Shown in pieces: positions 16,089 through 25,270 of a stretch of DNA of 64,000 nt (position 1 is the first letter of the stretch; the number at the start of each line of letters is the position of its first letter). The notes beneath the pieces were generated by a model. It saw only the letters and a list, made by a program, of their open reading frames with translations, searched no databases and was not told where the DNA came from. The DNA is from JAWSVE01 sp033852115. GTDB lineage: Bacteria; Pseudomonadota; Gammaproteobacteria; Pseudomonadales; Cellvibrionaceae. The DNA lies in contig JAWSVE010000003.1 in assembly GCA_033852115.1 (NCBI GenBank), positions 1 to 64,000 on the forward strand, written 5' to 3'. The translations under genes were made by a program, and so were the position numbers.

Positions 16089-16113
16089 CCTGAAAGCCCT
16101 GGTGGCTTTCAGG
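16089..16113 (-). terminator. Hairpin after the ATP-grasp gene
   Basis: CCTGAAAGCC (16089-16098) pairs perfectly with GGCTTTCAGG (16104-16113) over a 5-base loop. It lies 35 bases downstream of the stop codon of the minus-strand ATP-grasp gene. No T run follows, so it may be a weak terminator or an mRNA end. Confidence 0.45.
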
Positions 16114-16147
16114 GTGGTGGTATCGAGGTGAGAATCATTTTGGTTAG

Positions 16148-17293
16148 CTAGCTGTTTACCGGAGTCCCGCTAGCGAGGTAGTTCCTTTTTGCTTGATTAT
16201 TGAACTTAGCTATAAATGATTTTAGTTCATCATCGTAGGCACCCTTTCCTCTCGCGAGTTCCGTGATATCAAGGTCGCCTGCGGTATTGAGTTCGTAAGC
16301 GATTGGCCCGTTATTAGAAAATCCAATGTCCCAATGCTGAAATCTAAAACCAGGAAATGAAGGTGCCGCTAACCTTATCAGCTCCTTCAAGCTTTCCCAG
16401 TCAGGTAGTTGTCTACCTAAGATGTGGTAATTGTTGACTATCTTTTCTGGGTTGACAGTTAAGTGTTTTCCGGCCCCGGATACTATGCGCGTTACCTTAC
16501 CGTTTTTTACGTCGACATCGGCCAACAGATTGCCCGTGGTGCCGCCTACAAAGTTATCAACATAGTTGCCTTGCGCAGGTATTTTCCAAACGATTCGAAA
16601 GATCGAAGGTTGATTGTCGTCAAGCAACGCAATAACTCTACAACCCGTTACTGAATCACCGGATAGATCTTGTGTGCTAGGGTTTGAAACTACGGCCTCT
16701 TGAAACAGATATCCCCAACCTGTCGGGTCCTCTAAACGGTCGATGAACGTAGCCGCAGTAATAGACTCTCCGTCTGCGAGAAGAATTTTGTTGGTTTCTC
16801 GTGAAAAGCTTTCTGCCCTCATGCAGCCTTTCGCTGACCCGCCTTTTATCGGCTTGCAAAAAAATGGGTAGGGAATAGACGACTCTAAAAATACTTCTAA
16901 GTCTTTTTTACTGTCGAAGACGGGTAACTCTCCGAACTTGCGTTTGAACCGACATGCCGCTGCATAGATTTTAGGTGATGGAATCCCGCAGGATTCTAGT
17001 ACTGATGAAAGTACAAGCTTGTCAGTCACTACTGCATCCCAATGCGGGCTATTGAGAAGTCCGTGTAGGTGCTTCTTCATATAGCTACCACCAAACTCTT
17101 TGAGATCGGCGGTTGCATAGGCCTTTTGGTCACCTAAGCCAAGGTACGCGTAGTTGGAAAGAGATAAATGCGTATCGCTGTATTTTAGTCTAGCGACCTC
17201 CATCAATTGCTGGATGATCGATTTCCCTTCGGGCTTCTCTGCAACCTCTTTTAGTTGATTGAAACGGGTTGTTAGCTTTGTTGTGATATTCAT
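16148..17293 (-). CDS. Sugar-transfer-associated-type ATP-grasp enzyme
   Basis: This is an ATP-grasp ligase-like protein of about 381 residues. It has PFFCKPIKGGSAKG as the nucleotide-holding lysine loop, RVIALL and VWKIP strands, and FQHWDIGFSNNGPIAYELNTAGD as the metal-binding end. This resembles the ATPgrasp_ST group found near polysaccharide genes, but there is no such cluster here. I chose the ATG at 17293, which has AGGAAG at good distance; an in-frame upstream start at 17368 is less likely. The product and substrate are unknown. Confidence 0.75.
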   Translation of the reverse strand: MNITTKLTTRFNQLKEVAEKPEGKSIIQQLMEVARLKYSDTHLSLSNYAYLGLGDQKAYATADLKEFGGSYMKKHLHGLLNSPHWDAVVTDKLVLSSVLESCGIPSPKIYAAACRFKRKFGELPVFDSKKDLEVFLESSIPYPFFCKPIKGGSAKGCMRAESFSRETNKILLADGESITAATFIDRLEDPTGWGYLFQEAVVSNPSTQDLSGDSVTGCRVIALLDDNQPSIFRIVWKIPAQGNYVDNFVGGTTGNLLADVDVKNGKVTRIVSGAGKHLTVNPEKIVNNYHILGRQLPDWESLKELIRLAAPSFPGFRFQHWDIGFSNNGPIAYELNTAGDLDITELARGKGAYDDELKSFIAKFNNQAKRNYLASGTPVNS

Positions 17294-17510
17294 TGTAAAA
17301 CTTGCTTCCTTGTGTAACGATTTTGGTGCTTCCAACGTATTTTTCCTTAGGCGATATCGCTGGAACAAAAACCCTAGCTCAAATTGGGTTAGGGGATTCT
17401 GAAGTAGTTATTGTAGTATTTATCGTCGACTACAGTAGTGATGTGCAGCGCGTTTTCATAGTTTTGAAAATAGTTGCCACCCATTTCAAAATAGGAAGTC
17501 CTCTGCCAAT

Positions 17511-18548
17511 ATGAAAGACGTTGTTAAAGATTATTACGGAAACCAGCTACAGAGCTCAGCAGACCTAAAAACAGATGCCTGTTGTGACGCGTCAGCAATG
17601 CCCGAATGGCTTAAACCGCTGTTAAGCAATATCCATGACGAGGTTATGGCGCGTTACTACGGCTGTGGCTTAGTCGCACCGCTTGAACTACGGGGTAAGC
17701 GTATTCTCGATTTGGGGAGCGGCTCCGGTCGAGATGTTTATGCATTAGCACAGCTTGTAGGTGCCGAAGGCGAAGTGATCGGCGTTGACATGACTGAGCA
17801 GCAGCTAGCAGTGGCAAACGAGCACCTTGACTACCATGCGGAAAAGTTCGGTTTTCGCAACGTGCGATTCTTAAAGGGAGAAATTGAAAAGCTCCATGAG
17901 CTAGATTTAGAGCCCAATAGTTTCGATATTATCGTTTCTAACTGCGTCATTAATCTATCAACGGATAAACCCGCGGTTTTAAAAGGGATATATAACCTCC
18001 TAAAAGAAGGGGGTGAGTTCTATTTTTCTGATGTTTATAGCGATAGACGTGTTCCTGAGGATGTCAAAAACGACGAAGTGCTGTACGGCGAGTGCCTTGG
18101 CGGCGCACTGTATTGGAATGACTTCGTTAATTTATCGAAGCAGGCGGGCTTTTTAGACCCGCGCCTAGTGGAGGATAGACCGCTAGGGGTCAATGACCCA
18201 GTTTTACAACAGAAAACGGGTGAAATCGCCTTTTACTCAGCGACTTACCGCTTATTCAAGCTTCCTCAGCTTGAGCCTGCGTGTGAAGACTATGGGCAGG
18301 CGGTGATTTACAAAGGCACTATCGATAATGCCCCTAGTGCGTTTAGCTTAGATAAACATCACTATATCCAAACTGGAAAGGCGTTCCCCGTCTGCGGAAA
18401 TACCTGGTACATGCTCGCCAATACGCGATTTGCCGAGCACTTCGAGTTTATTGGTGATTTCTCAACCCATTTTGGAATTTTTGAAGGCTGTGGAACGCCC
18501 GTTCCATTTACTGAAGATGGCGTGTTTAGTGAAGGCGGCTGTTGCTAG
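17511..18548 (+). CDS. arsM: Arsenite S-adenosylmethyltransferase
   Basis: The protein (345 residues) is an ArsM-type methyltransferase that converts arsenite to methylated arsenicals with S-adenosylmethionine. The SAM loop is LDLGSGSGRD (66-75), followed by GVDMTEQQL. Cysteines at 24/25, 52, 145 and 195 have nearly the same spacing as the four cysteines known for algal ArsM (44, 72, 174, 224), so the arsenic site looks complete. It ends in GGCC. There is no arsR, arsB or arsC gene next to it. It is divergent from the ATP-grasp gene, with a 217-base gap holding its AGGAAG ribosome binding site. Confidence 0.9.
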   Translation: MKDVVKDYYGNQLQSSADLKTDACCDASAMPEWLKPLLSNIHDEVMARYYGCGLVAPLELRGKRILDLGSGSGRDVYALAQLVGAEGEVIGVDMTEQQLAVANEHLDYHAEKFGFRNVRFLKGEIEKLHELDLEPNSFDIIVSNCVINLSTDKPAVLKGIYNLLKEGGEFYFSDVYSDRRVPEDVKNDEVLYGECLGGALYWNDFVNLSKQAGFLDPRLVEDRPLGVNDPVLQQKTGEIAFYSATYRLFKLPQLEPACEDYGQAVIYKGTIDNAPSAFSLDKHHYIQTGKAFPVCGNTWYMLANTRFAEHFEFIGDFSTHFGIFEGCGTPVPFTEDGVFSEGGCC

Positions 18549-18558
18549 ATAAAGTCAT

Positions 18559-18795
18559 TTAGTCAGTTTCATCGAGAATGATGAACGATACAAAGGTTGT
18601 GAGAAGCGATAGCGCTGCGATTAGTGACAAGTTAGGTAGCGCTATCATTACAACCCCTATTCCTATCCAAAGATTCTTTACGACACCCTGCTTTCGACGG
18701 TATTTAGCCGTATACCGCCGAGCGTGACTGTGAAGCGGATCGGGTTCTGTACATAGCGCCCAGGAAGGTAGTATTCTCTCAATGATTTTTAACAT
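18559..18795 (-). CDS. Small inner-membrane protein of unknown function
   Basis: This 78-residue protein has a basic region (about 24-38) followed by two hydrophobic helices near 40-58 and 60-76. I start it at the ATG at 18795. An in-frame GTG at 18807 lies too close to the GAGAG site. It is convergent with arsM, whose stop is 10 bases away. It has no recognised domain. It may be real given the ordered membrane pattern, but support is limited. Confidence 0.5.
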   Translation of the reverse strand: MLKIIERILPSWALCTEPDPLHSHARRYTAKYRRKQGVVKNLWIGIGVVMIALPNLSLIAALSLLTTFVSFIILDETD

Positions 18796-18925
18796 GGCAT
18801 CAGCCACTCTCAGTTTGTTTGCTTTCTACAATGAAGTATAGGCAAAGAACTAGCTAGCGTGGTTTACCTTGCCAAAAAACTCGAATGCCGACCTCAAAAA
18901 CATGAATTAGTAGGAATTTTCCATA

Positions 18926-19297
18926 GTGGTAGTGAGTGAAGAAGACCGAAAGAAATTGGCAAGAGCCGCAAAGGTACTGAAGCTTTCTGAGCTAAAGCGA
19001 CATATCTTTTTATGTGCTGACCAAACCGAACCTAAATGTTGTGATAAAGGCGAAAGCTTAAAAGCGTGGAGTTATTTGAAAAAACGTATTGCCGAGTTAC
19101 ATGATCAGCATGGCGGGACAATCTATCGATCAAAAGCGAACTGTCTGCGTGTGTGCCAACAGGGACCAATCGCGGTTGTTTACCCTGAAGGGATATGGTA
19201 TCACTCGTGTAACGAAGACGTTTTGGAAAGAATCATCCAAGAACATCTGATTGGTGGGCTGCCTGTGCAAGAATATGTCATCCCGTTCGAAGAATAG
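18926..19297 (+). CDS. Thioredoxin-like [2Fe-2S] ferredoxin
   Basis: This 123-residue protein has the cysteine pattern of shethna-type/NuoE-like 2Fe-2S ferredoxins: C30, C38 or C39, then C73 and C77 in NCLRVCQQGP. The following VVYPEGIWY strand is typical of the family. Cyanobacterial and proteobacterial relatives carry electrons to unknown partners. The start is a GTG with modest support. It is convergent with glutathione reductase, and the gene upstream is arsM, so a redox link is possible but not shown. Confidence 0.88.
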   Translation: MVVSEEDRKKLARAAKVLKLSELKRHIFLCADQTEPKCCDKGESLKAWSYLKKRIAELHDQHGGTIYRSKANCLRVCQQGPIAVVYPEGIWYHSCNEDVLERIIQEHLIGGLPVQEYVIPFEE

Positions 19298-19321
19298 GCG
19301 CGATCTTAGCGAAAGTGCGTG

Positions 19322-20686
19322 TTAACGCCTTGTCACCTCTCGCATTGTTACAAATTCCTCTGCCGCCGTGGGGTGAATGCCAATGGTTGAATCAAAGTGT
19401 GCCTTTGTAGCGCCAGCTTTCATTGCCACAGCGATTCCTTGAATAATTTCACCGGCATCGGCGCCAATCATGTGGCACCCGATAACCTTGTCAGTTTGAT
19501 CCTCGACAATTAATTTCATAAACGTTTTGTCGGTGTCGCCCACGAAACTGTGCTTCATGTGTTTAAAGCTTGTTTCGTAAATCCGTACATCACCATACTG
19601 TTTACGTGCTTCCTCTTCGGTCATACCAACTGTTGCAATATTGGGTTGAGAAAAAACCGCTGTAGCAATGTGTTCGTAATCGACGTCTACTGCTGATCCA
19701 AATAGCGAATTAGCTACCGCACTACCTTCAGCAATTGCGACGGGTGTTAGTTCTTTGCCGCCGATCACGTCGCCAACGGCATAGACATTCGGTGTGCTGG
19801 TTTGAAAAGTGGCGTTCGCCGCAATATGACCTGTTTCGGTCAGGGTGATATTAATATTCTCTAGCCCTAGGCCTTCAATCTTAGGCACTCTACCAGTGGC
19901 GTACATAACTGACTCGGTATCAAGTGTTTGCCCATCATTTAACGTCAATGAGAGCGAGCGCCCGTTTCGATTGATGGCAGTTACGTCTGTATTGAAATGA
20001 ACGTGGATTCCTTTCTTTTGTAAGTTGTTTGCCATGTGCTCTCTAACGCTTTGGTCAAACCCTCTTAAAAACAAAGGTCCTCGATAGATTAAATGGGTTT
20101 CAACACCCATGCCGTGAAAAATACCGGCAAACTCAATCGCGATGTATCCTCCGCCTACAATGGCAATAGAATGCGGTAGTTGTTCTATATAAAATGCATC
20201 GTTTGAGGTTATTGCATGCTCTTTCCCGGGTACATCAGGCACAAACGGCCATGCACCTGTTGCAATCAGGATCTTATCGGCGGTTATCCGTCTGCTGCCC
20301 TCTTTTTCATCATTAATCTCGAGAGTATGAGCGTCTATAAATTTGGCGCGCCCCGGTAGTAATTCGACGTTGGCTTTATCTAAAAGATTTGCATAGACAT
20401 TATTCAGGCGTTCGATCTCATCGTTTTTATTTTTTAGCAAGGTGTCCCAGTTGAGAAATGCCGAACCAACATCCCAGCCGTAGCTCTTTGCGAGTGAAAA
20501 ATCTTCACTAAAATGCGAGCCATAAACATACAATTTTTTTGGAACGCAGCCGACGTTGACACATGTGCCGCCGAGGTAGCGGTCTTCAGCGATCCCGACT
20601 TTGGCTCCAAGATTCGCCGCTACGCGTGCAGATCGCACACCGCCAGAGCCAGCTCCAATTACGAAAAAGTCAAAATCATAGCTCAT
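19322..20686 (-). CDS. gor: Glutathione-disulfide reductase
   Basis: This is a FAD-dependent pyridine nucleotide-disulfide oxidoreductase of 454 residues. It reduces oxidised glutathione with NADPH. An FAD loop (GAGSGGVRSARVA) lies at 11-23. The redox-active pair C42/C47 in GGTCVNVGCVPKKL follows, then an NAD(P) fold around 170-200 (IVGGGYIAIEFAGIF) and the C-terminal HPTAAEE that holds the catalytic histidine. Length and motifs fit Gor and separate it from mercuric reductase and lipoamide dehydrogenase. Confidence 0.95.
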   Translation of the reverse strand: MSYDFDFFVIGAGSGGVRSARVAANLGAKVGIAEDRYLGGTCVNVGCVPKKLYVYGSHFSEDFSLAKSYGWDVGSAFLNWDTLLKNKNDEIERLNNVYANLLDKANVELLPGRAKFIDAHTLEINDEKEGSRRITADKILIATGAWPFVPDVPGKEHAITSNDAFYIEQLPHSIAIVGGGYIAIEFAGIFHGMGVETHLIYRGPLFLRGFDQSVREHMANNLQKKGIHVHFNTDVTAINRNGRSLSLTLNDGQTLDTESVMYATGRVPKIEGLGLENINITLTETGHIAANATFQTSTPNVYAVGDVIGGKELTPVAIAEGSAVANSLFGSAVDVDYEHIATAVFSQPNIATVGMTEEEARKQYGDVRIYETSFKHMKHSFVGDTDKTFMKLIVEDQTDKVIGCHMIGADAGEIIQGIAVAMKAGATKAHFDSTIGIHPTAAEEFVTMREVTRR

Positions 20687-20861
20687 GCAAAGTGCCCATA
20701 TATTTTGGTTTGATAGGTGCCACTTTAGCAGCTAAAAAGTTGTGCGTGTAGACCTAGCGATGAGCTCAAGTGGGTTGAGAGAGAAACAAAAGCGACGAGC
20801 GATCAAAAAGAAAGAAAATTAGCCAGCGATTATTACAATGGGTGTAAGGCGATTCGCGGCC

Positions 20862-21134
20862 TCAAGCTTTCACATCAATTCGTGGAGTGCGCAGCCATGC
20901 GCCTTTTCGGCGATCGTTACCGGATCGGGATTCAAGTGGATATCCTTCTCGATTCGACGTTCGACGGTCTTTTTTGCGGCGTTCAATAAAAGGTTTATTG
21001 CGGGGGCCGTTAACTGTTGACTTGGTACCAATGGGGTCAAGTTTGCCGGTTGCGTAAACCCGTTTATTGTCCACCTTTTTGGCGGTTAAACGGTCGTTGT
21101 TACTAAGTGGTATGGTGCGAGGTAAGTTAATCAT
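20862..21134 (-). CDS. Small basic conserved protein of unknown function
   Basis: This 90-residue, strongly basic protein has two related RRxxDRR patterns (ERRKKDRRTSNRE and SGNDRRKGAW). Such repeats occur in many small gammaproteobacterial proteins of unknown function. A GGAGG ribosome binding site before the ATG supports it. It is not part of an evident operon; 175 bases separate it from gor. Confidence 0.65.
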   Translation of the reverse strand: MINLPRTIPLSNNDRLTAKKVDNKRVYATGKLDPIGTKSTVNGPRNKPFIERRKKDRRTSNREGYPLESRSGNDRRKGAWLRTPRIDVKA

Positions 21135-21343
21135 TCGCCTGTCCTCCGCTTCTGTTGATGCTACCGCAAACGCCCTAACTCTGCCGTTTATATATGTGTC
21201 AATTTGTAACCAATTACCTGACCCTTCTGTCAGTATATCGGCTTATTTCAAAAGTTCTTTAGCGCTGGTGAATTAAGTGTCATTTTGATACCGTTTGCGA
21301 CCTTTAAATATGGGGATATGATCCATAGGAAATAAGGGCAACA

Positions 21344-22153
21344 ATGGGAATGAAACGATTCAATGTTGAAAAGCGCGCCATATTGTTTGTAGCGCTTATG
21401 AGTGCCTCAACGGTTACTTGGTCTAATTGGTATATGGATGTGACCTATTCGAGAAATCAGGCGGGTCTCGAGGGGGATGGTGACAGCTTCGGTGTTATTA
21501 CCCAGCTTGAAGTGGACAATTCGTCATCTGGCTATCAAATTACGGGTGGCTTTTCGTTTAACCAATATCTCGACTTAGAGTTTGGTTTCGTGGATTTTGG
21601 TAAACAGACTGTTAGTGTCAATCAAAGCTTGGATTTAGGTGGTATTTTTAATCCATTCACACCGGTTCTCGCTGGATCTGAGGTTACAGGACCAGGGAGT
21701 TTTGTCGATCCAGATCTCTCAACAAGTCCTACCGGCGTATTTGCTTTATCATCTCCTTTGTCCGCGAACCCGCCTCTCAATCCTATACTGGGTTCAAATT
21801 TAAAAACTGAAGTAATAGGGATACGATTAGCGGCAGTGGGGAAAGTGCCCATAACTAAATGGTTTGAAATGAGTTTACAGGCGGGCGCGCTAATATCAGA
21901 GTACAAGGTGACTACAAATAATTACACTTATGTACTACAGGAAGGTCCTTGTTGTTTTTTCGATGAAGTTTTAGTGAAGGAAACCGAAACAAGCCACGAT
22001 CCGGAGCTGTTTATGGGGCTTGGTCTCACGTGGAATATTAGTCGCTCAATAAGCACGAAACTTTTTTGGGAAAAGTACTTAGATTTTGGCGAAGGAGACT
22101 ATTTAGAGCAGGACTTAGATAGCTACAACTTATCATTACGCTACCGGTTTTAA
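21344..22153 (+). CDS. Outer-membrane beta-barrel protein
   Basis: This 269-residue protein has a signal peptide (about 1-27), then beta strands alternating with loops: NWYMDVTYSRNQAGLEGD at the first strand, LDLEFGFVDFGKQTV in the middle, and a C-terminal strand ending LSLRYRF with the terminal phenylalanine. It resembles opacity/OmpW-type eight-stranded barrels. Substrate unknown. It is convergent with cysG, whose stop is two bases downstream. AAGGG lies upstream of the ATG. Confidence 0.75.
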   Translation: MGMKRFNVEKRAILFVALMSASTVTWSNWYMDVTYSRNQAGLEGDGDSFGVITQLEVDNSSSGYQITGGFSFNQYLDLEFGFVDFGKQTVSVNQSLDLGGIFNPFTPVLAGSEVTGPGSFVDPDLSTSPTGVFALSSPLSANPPLNPILGSNLKTEVIGIRLAAVGKVPITKWFEMSLQAGALISEYKVTTNNYTYVLQEGPCCFFDEVLVKETETSHDPELFMGLGLTWNISRSISTKLFWEKYLDFGEGDYLEQDLDSYNLSLRYRF

Positions 22154-22154
22154 A

Positions 22155-23558
22155 TTAATCCTCTTTTAAAAATTGTTGGTTTACACGAAACCAGTTAAGC
22201 TGATCGTGCAGACCAACAACATCCCCGATAATAACCAGTGTCGGTGCGCTGACTTGATGTTCTTCTACTAAATCTCTTAAGGTTTCTAAATTACCGATAA
22301 AAACCCGCTGCTGAGTGGTTGTGCCCTTTTCTATCAAGGCGGCTGGCGTCAAAGGTGATCGGCCTATTTCGATGAGGCGCTTACAGATATCCGCAAGAGC
22401 GACTAGTCCCATGTAGAATACTAGTGTCTGATTAGGGTCTTTTACGTCTTCAAACATTGTGTTTGCTGCATCGCTTTTTAGGTGGCCTGTAATGAAGCGA
22501 ACGGATTGCGCGTGGTCTCTGTGAGTCAGCGGAATGCCCGCATAACTTGCACAACCTGAAGCAGCTGTAATACCTGGGACGACTTGGAAAGGCACATGGT
22601 TTTCTGCAAGCAATTCCAGTTCTTCACCTCCACGACCGAAAATAAACGGATCACCGCCTTTTAGACGCAACACGCGTTTACCTTGTTTCGCTAAATCCAC
22701 CAAACGCTGGTTAATATCAACCTGTTGCATGGTGTGTTCAGCTCGTTGTTTTCCGACATATATTCGTTCAGCATCTTTTCTAACGAGTGTCATGATGTCG
22801 TCGGAGACGAGTCGGTCGTATAGCACAACGTCGGCGAGTTGCATCAAACGTAATGCTTTGAGTGTTAAGAGATCAGGGTCACCGGGGCCAGCGCCGACGA
22901 GGAAGACTTCACCTTGTAAGGTTTCGTCGTTGTTATCGATGGTTTGCTGAATAATTGTTTTCGCTTCATCAATATTGCCCGCAAGCGCCCTTTCACCCGC
23001 TGGGCCATTAAAGATGGTTTCCCAAAAGCGTAAGCGTTGCGCACCGGAAGTGATTTTTTGCTTTACCTGGTCTCGAAAGTTGCCCGCTAACCCAGCGAGA
23101 GCACCGTAGTTTGCTGGAAACCAGGCCTCGATCTTTTCTCGCATTGCACGAGCCAGTACGGGCGCTTTACCGGTACTACTAATGGCAACAACTATAGGGT
23201 TGCGGTCGATAACCGCGGGTGAAATAAAGTTGCTTATAGCAGGCTCGTCAACAGCATTAAATAAGCAACCGGTTTTTTCCGCGAGTTGTGCAATGTGCGC
23301 ATTGGTTTCGTGATCGTCTGTGGCTGCGATAACTAATCGATAACCTTCGATGTCGCTATCGTGAAACTCGCGCTGAATATGTTTACCCTTATTATCCTTA
23401 AGTAACTGCTCTAGCTCAGGTTCTATTTTTGGCGAAACAACGTGGACAACGCCTTGCGAGATCGTTAGTGACTGGGCTTTTCGAAGCGCAACGTCTCCAC
23501 CGCCAATAATTAAACTAGGGTGCCGTTTAATATCGACAAATATTGGCAAATATTCCAC
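22155..23558 (-). CDS. cysG: Siroheme synthase (uroporphyrinogen-III methyltransferase/dehydrogenase/ferrochelatase)
   Basis: This is a fused enzyme that makes siroheme from uroporphyrinogen III. An N-terminal precorrin-2 dehydrogenase/ferrochelatase part (VEYLPIFVDIKRHPSLIIGGGDVALRK) is followed by a SAM-dependent methyltransferase from about residue 215 (VFLVGAGPGDPDLLTLKAL, and the RLKGGDPFIFGRGGEE block). I start it at the GTG at 23558 with AGAGAAG upstream, giving 467 residues like E. coli CysG. The longer open frame, reaching 23723, runs back into serS without similarity. It follows serS by about 34 bases. Confidence 0.95.
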   Translation of the reverse strand: MEYLPIFVDIKRHPSLIIGGGDVALRKAQSLTISQGVVHVVSPKIEPELEQLLKDNKGKHIQREFHDSDIEGYRLVIAATDDHETNAHIAQLAEKTGCLFNAVDEPAISNFISPAVIDRNPIVVAISSTGKAPVLARAMREKIEAWFPANYGALAGLAGNFRDQVKQKITSGAQRLRFWETIFNGPAGERALAGNIDEAKTIIQQTIDNNDETLQGEVFLVGAGPGDPDLLTLKALRLMQLADVVLYDRLVSDDIMTLVRKDAERIYVGKQRAEHTMQQVDINQRLVDLAKQGKRVLRLKGGDPFIFGRGGEELELLAENHVPFQVVPGITAASGCASYAGIPLTHRDHAQSVRFITGHLKSDAANTMFEDVKDPNQTLVFYMGLVALADICKRLIEIGRSPLTPAALIEKGTTTQQRVFIGNLETLRDLVEEHQVSAPTLVIIGDVVGLHDQLNWFRVNQQFLKED

Positions 23559-23592
23559 GTCTAGCTTCTCTCTATACCAAGGGCAATGAAGA

Positions 23593-24873
23593 TTATGCTC
23601 GAATGACCTCGAGACCACCCATATAGGGTTGTAACACTGTAGGTACGGTAATCGAACCGTCCTCTTGCTGATAGTTTTCGAGTATCGCAACCAGTGTACG
23701 ACCAATTGCCAAACCGGAACCATTCAGAGTGTGGAGCAACTCCGGTTTTCCAGTGTCAGGATTTCGGTAGCGAGCTTTCATGCGCCGTGCTTGGAAATCA
23801 CGGAAGTTACTGCATGACGAAATTTCACGGTATTTATTTTGTGAGGGCAACCAGACTTCTATGTCGTAAGTACAAGAGGATGAAAAGCTTAAGTCGCCAC
23901 CACATAAAATGACTGTGCGGTATGGTAGCTCTAATCGCTGTAAAATAGTTTCAGCGTGGCCAGTCAGGCGTTCTAACGCCTCATCCGATTCTTCTGGGCG
24001 GACGAACTGGACCAATTCCACTTTTTCAAATTGATGTTGACGAATCATTCCACGCGTATCACGGCCAGAGCTACCCGCTTCGCTTCGAAAACACGGTGAG
24101 TGGCAGGTGTAACGTAAAGGTAATGTATCAATATCGTCGACAATAACATCACGAAGCACATTGGTCACAGGCGCTTCAGCCGTTGGAATCAGATAAAATT
24201 CTCGATCATCGGTGAGTTTGAATAAATCTTCTTCAAACTTGGGCAGCTGGCCGACACCGTACATAGAATCTTTGTTAACGATGTACGGGACGTAGATTTC
24301 TTGGTAGCCGTGCTCGCGAGTGTGGACGTCTAACATAAATTGGATCAAGGCTCGGTGCAAACGTGCCACGTTGTTAGTCATTACGACGAATCGAGAACCG
24401 GCCAATTTAGTGGCTAACTCAAAATCCATTTGGTCTAGCCCTTCGCCTAAGTCGACGTGGTCTTTTACATCAAACTCGAATTGGCGAGGCTTACCCCAGG
24501 TTCGGATTTCAACGTTATCATCTTCGTCTTTTCCTTCCGGCACACGATCGGCAGGAATATTCGGAATCCCCGCAAGAAGATCGTCCATCTCGGCCTGCAC
24601 GGCGTTTAATTCATGCTCTGAAGCCGCGAGTTCTGACTTGAGGTTTTCTACTTCTTTTAGCAACGGTGCAATGTCTTCACCCTTTGCCTTAGCTGCACCT
24701 ATGCCTTTAGATTTACTATTGCGTTCTTGCTGTAACGCTTCGGTTTTAACCTGTATTGCTTTACGTGACTCTTCTAGCGATTGAATACGCTCAACGTCGA
24801 GCGCGTAGTGTTTTTTCTTAAGTAATTCGGCAACTGCATTTGCATCGCTGCGAATAAGTTTTGGATCTAGCAT
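23593..24873 (-). CDS. serS: Seryl-tRNA synthetase
   Basis: This is a class II aminoacyl-tRNA synthetase of 426 residues that charges tRNA-Ser. An N-terminal long helical arm (about 28-100) of the tRNA-binding coiled coil is followed by motif 2 (CFRSEAGSSGRDTRGMIRQHQFEKVE) and motif 3 (NGSGLAIGRTLVAILEN). Length and motifs are normal. It lies between crcB and cysG in a minus-strand block that also holds ftsK, lolA and rarA, a layout known from Pseudomonas and relatives. Confidence 0.97.
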   Translation of the reverse strand: MLDPKLIRSDANAVAELLKKKHYALDVERIQSLEESRKAIQVKTEALQQERNSKSKGIGAAKAKGEDIAPLLKEVENLKSELAASEHELNAVQAEMDDLLAGIPNIPADRVPEGKDEDDNVEIRTWGKPRQFEFDVKDHVDLGEGLDQMDFELATKLAGSRFVVMTNNVARLHRALIQFMLDVHTREHGYQEIYVPYIVNKDSMYGVGQLPKFEEDLFKLTDDREFYLIPTAEAPVTNVLRDVIVDDIDTLPLRYTCHSPCFRSEAGSSGRDTRGMIRQHQFEKVELVQFVRPEESDEALERLTGHAETILQRLELPYRTVILCGGDLSFSSSCTYDIEVWLPSQNKYREISSCSNFRDFQARRMKARYRNPDTGKPELLHTLNGSGLAIGRTLVAILENYQQEDGSITVPTVLQPYMGGLEVIRA

Positions 24874-24895
24874 AGTGACAAACCAAACTGACAGG

Positions 24896-25270
24896 TTAGA
24901 TGAATTGATGTGTGAGGTTTAGCGCAAGCCAAGTCAGAAGAATGCAGCCAACAAAGCTACAAACCACATAAGCGAGCGCGATACCGGTGTGACCCGCTTG
25001 CCATAACTGCACCGTTTCTAGTGCAAACGCTGAAAAAGTGGTCAACGCCCCCAGAAAGCCGGTGATTATAAACGGTCGCCACTGGTCACCCAATAGGTTC
25101 TTTTCCATGATAGTGACATAAACAGCACCGATGACGAAACACCCCAGGTAATTGGCAAGTAATGTTCCTAGAGGGAAGCGATTGGAGGGGATTGGGACGA
25201 TATAGGCGACTACTCCATAGCGTGCCATAGCGCCTAAAGCGCCGCCTAGTGCCACTGCAAGCCAGTTCAT
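24896..25270 (-). CDS. crcB: Fluoride channel CrcB/Fluc
   Basis: This is a four-helix inner-membrane fluoride exporter of 124 residues, which acts as a dual-topology dimer. Family marks are GGALGAMARYGV at 9-20, the LGTLLANYLGCFVIG segment and the TGFLGALTTFSAFALE segment holding the phenylalanine/threonine path. It overlaps the end of rarA by four bases, so both are translationally coupled. No fluoride riboswitch is visible. Confidence 0.95.
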   Translation of the reverse strand: MNWLAVALGGALGAMARYGVVAYIVPIPSNRFPLGTLLANYLGCFVIGAVYVTIMEKNLLGDQWRPFIITGFLGALTTFSAFALETVQLWQAGHTGIALAYVVCSFVGCILLTWLALNLTHQFI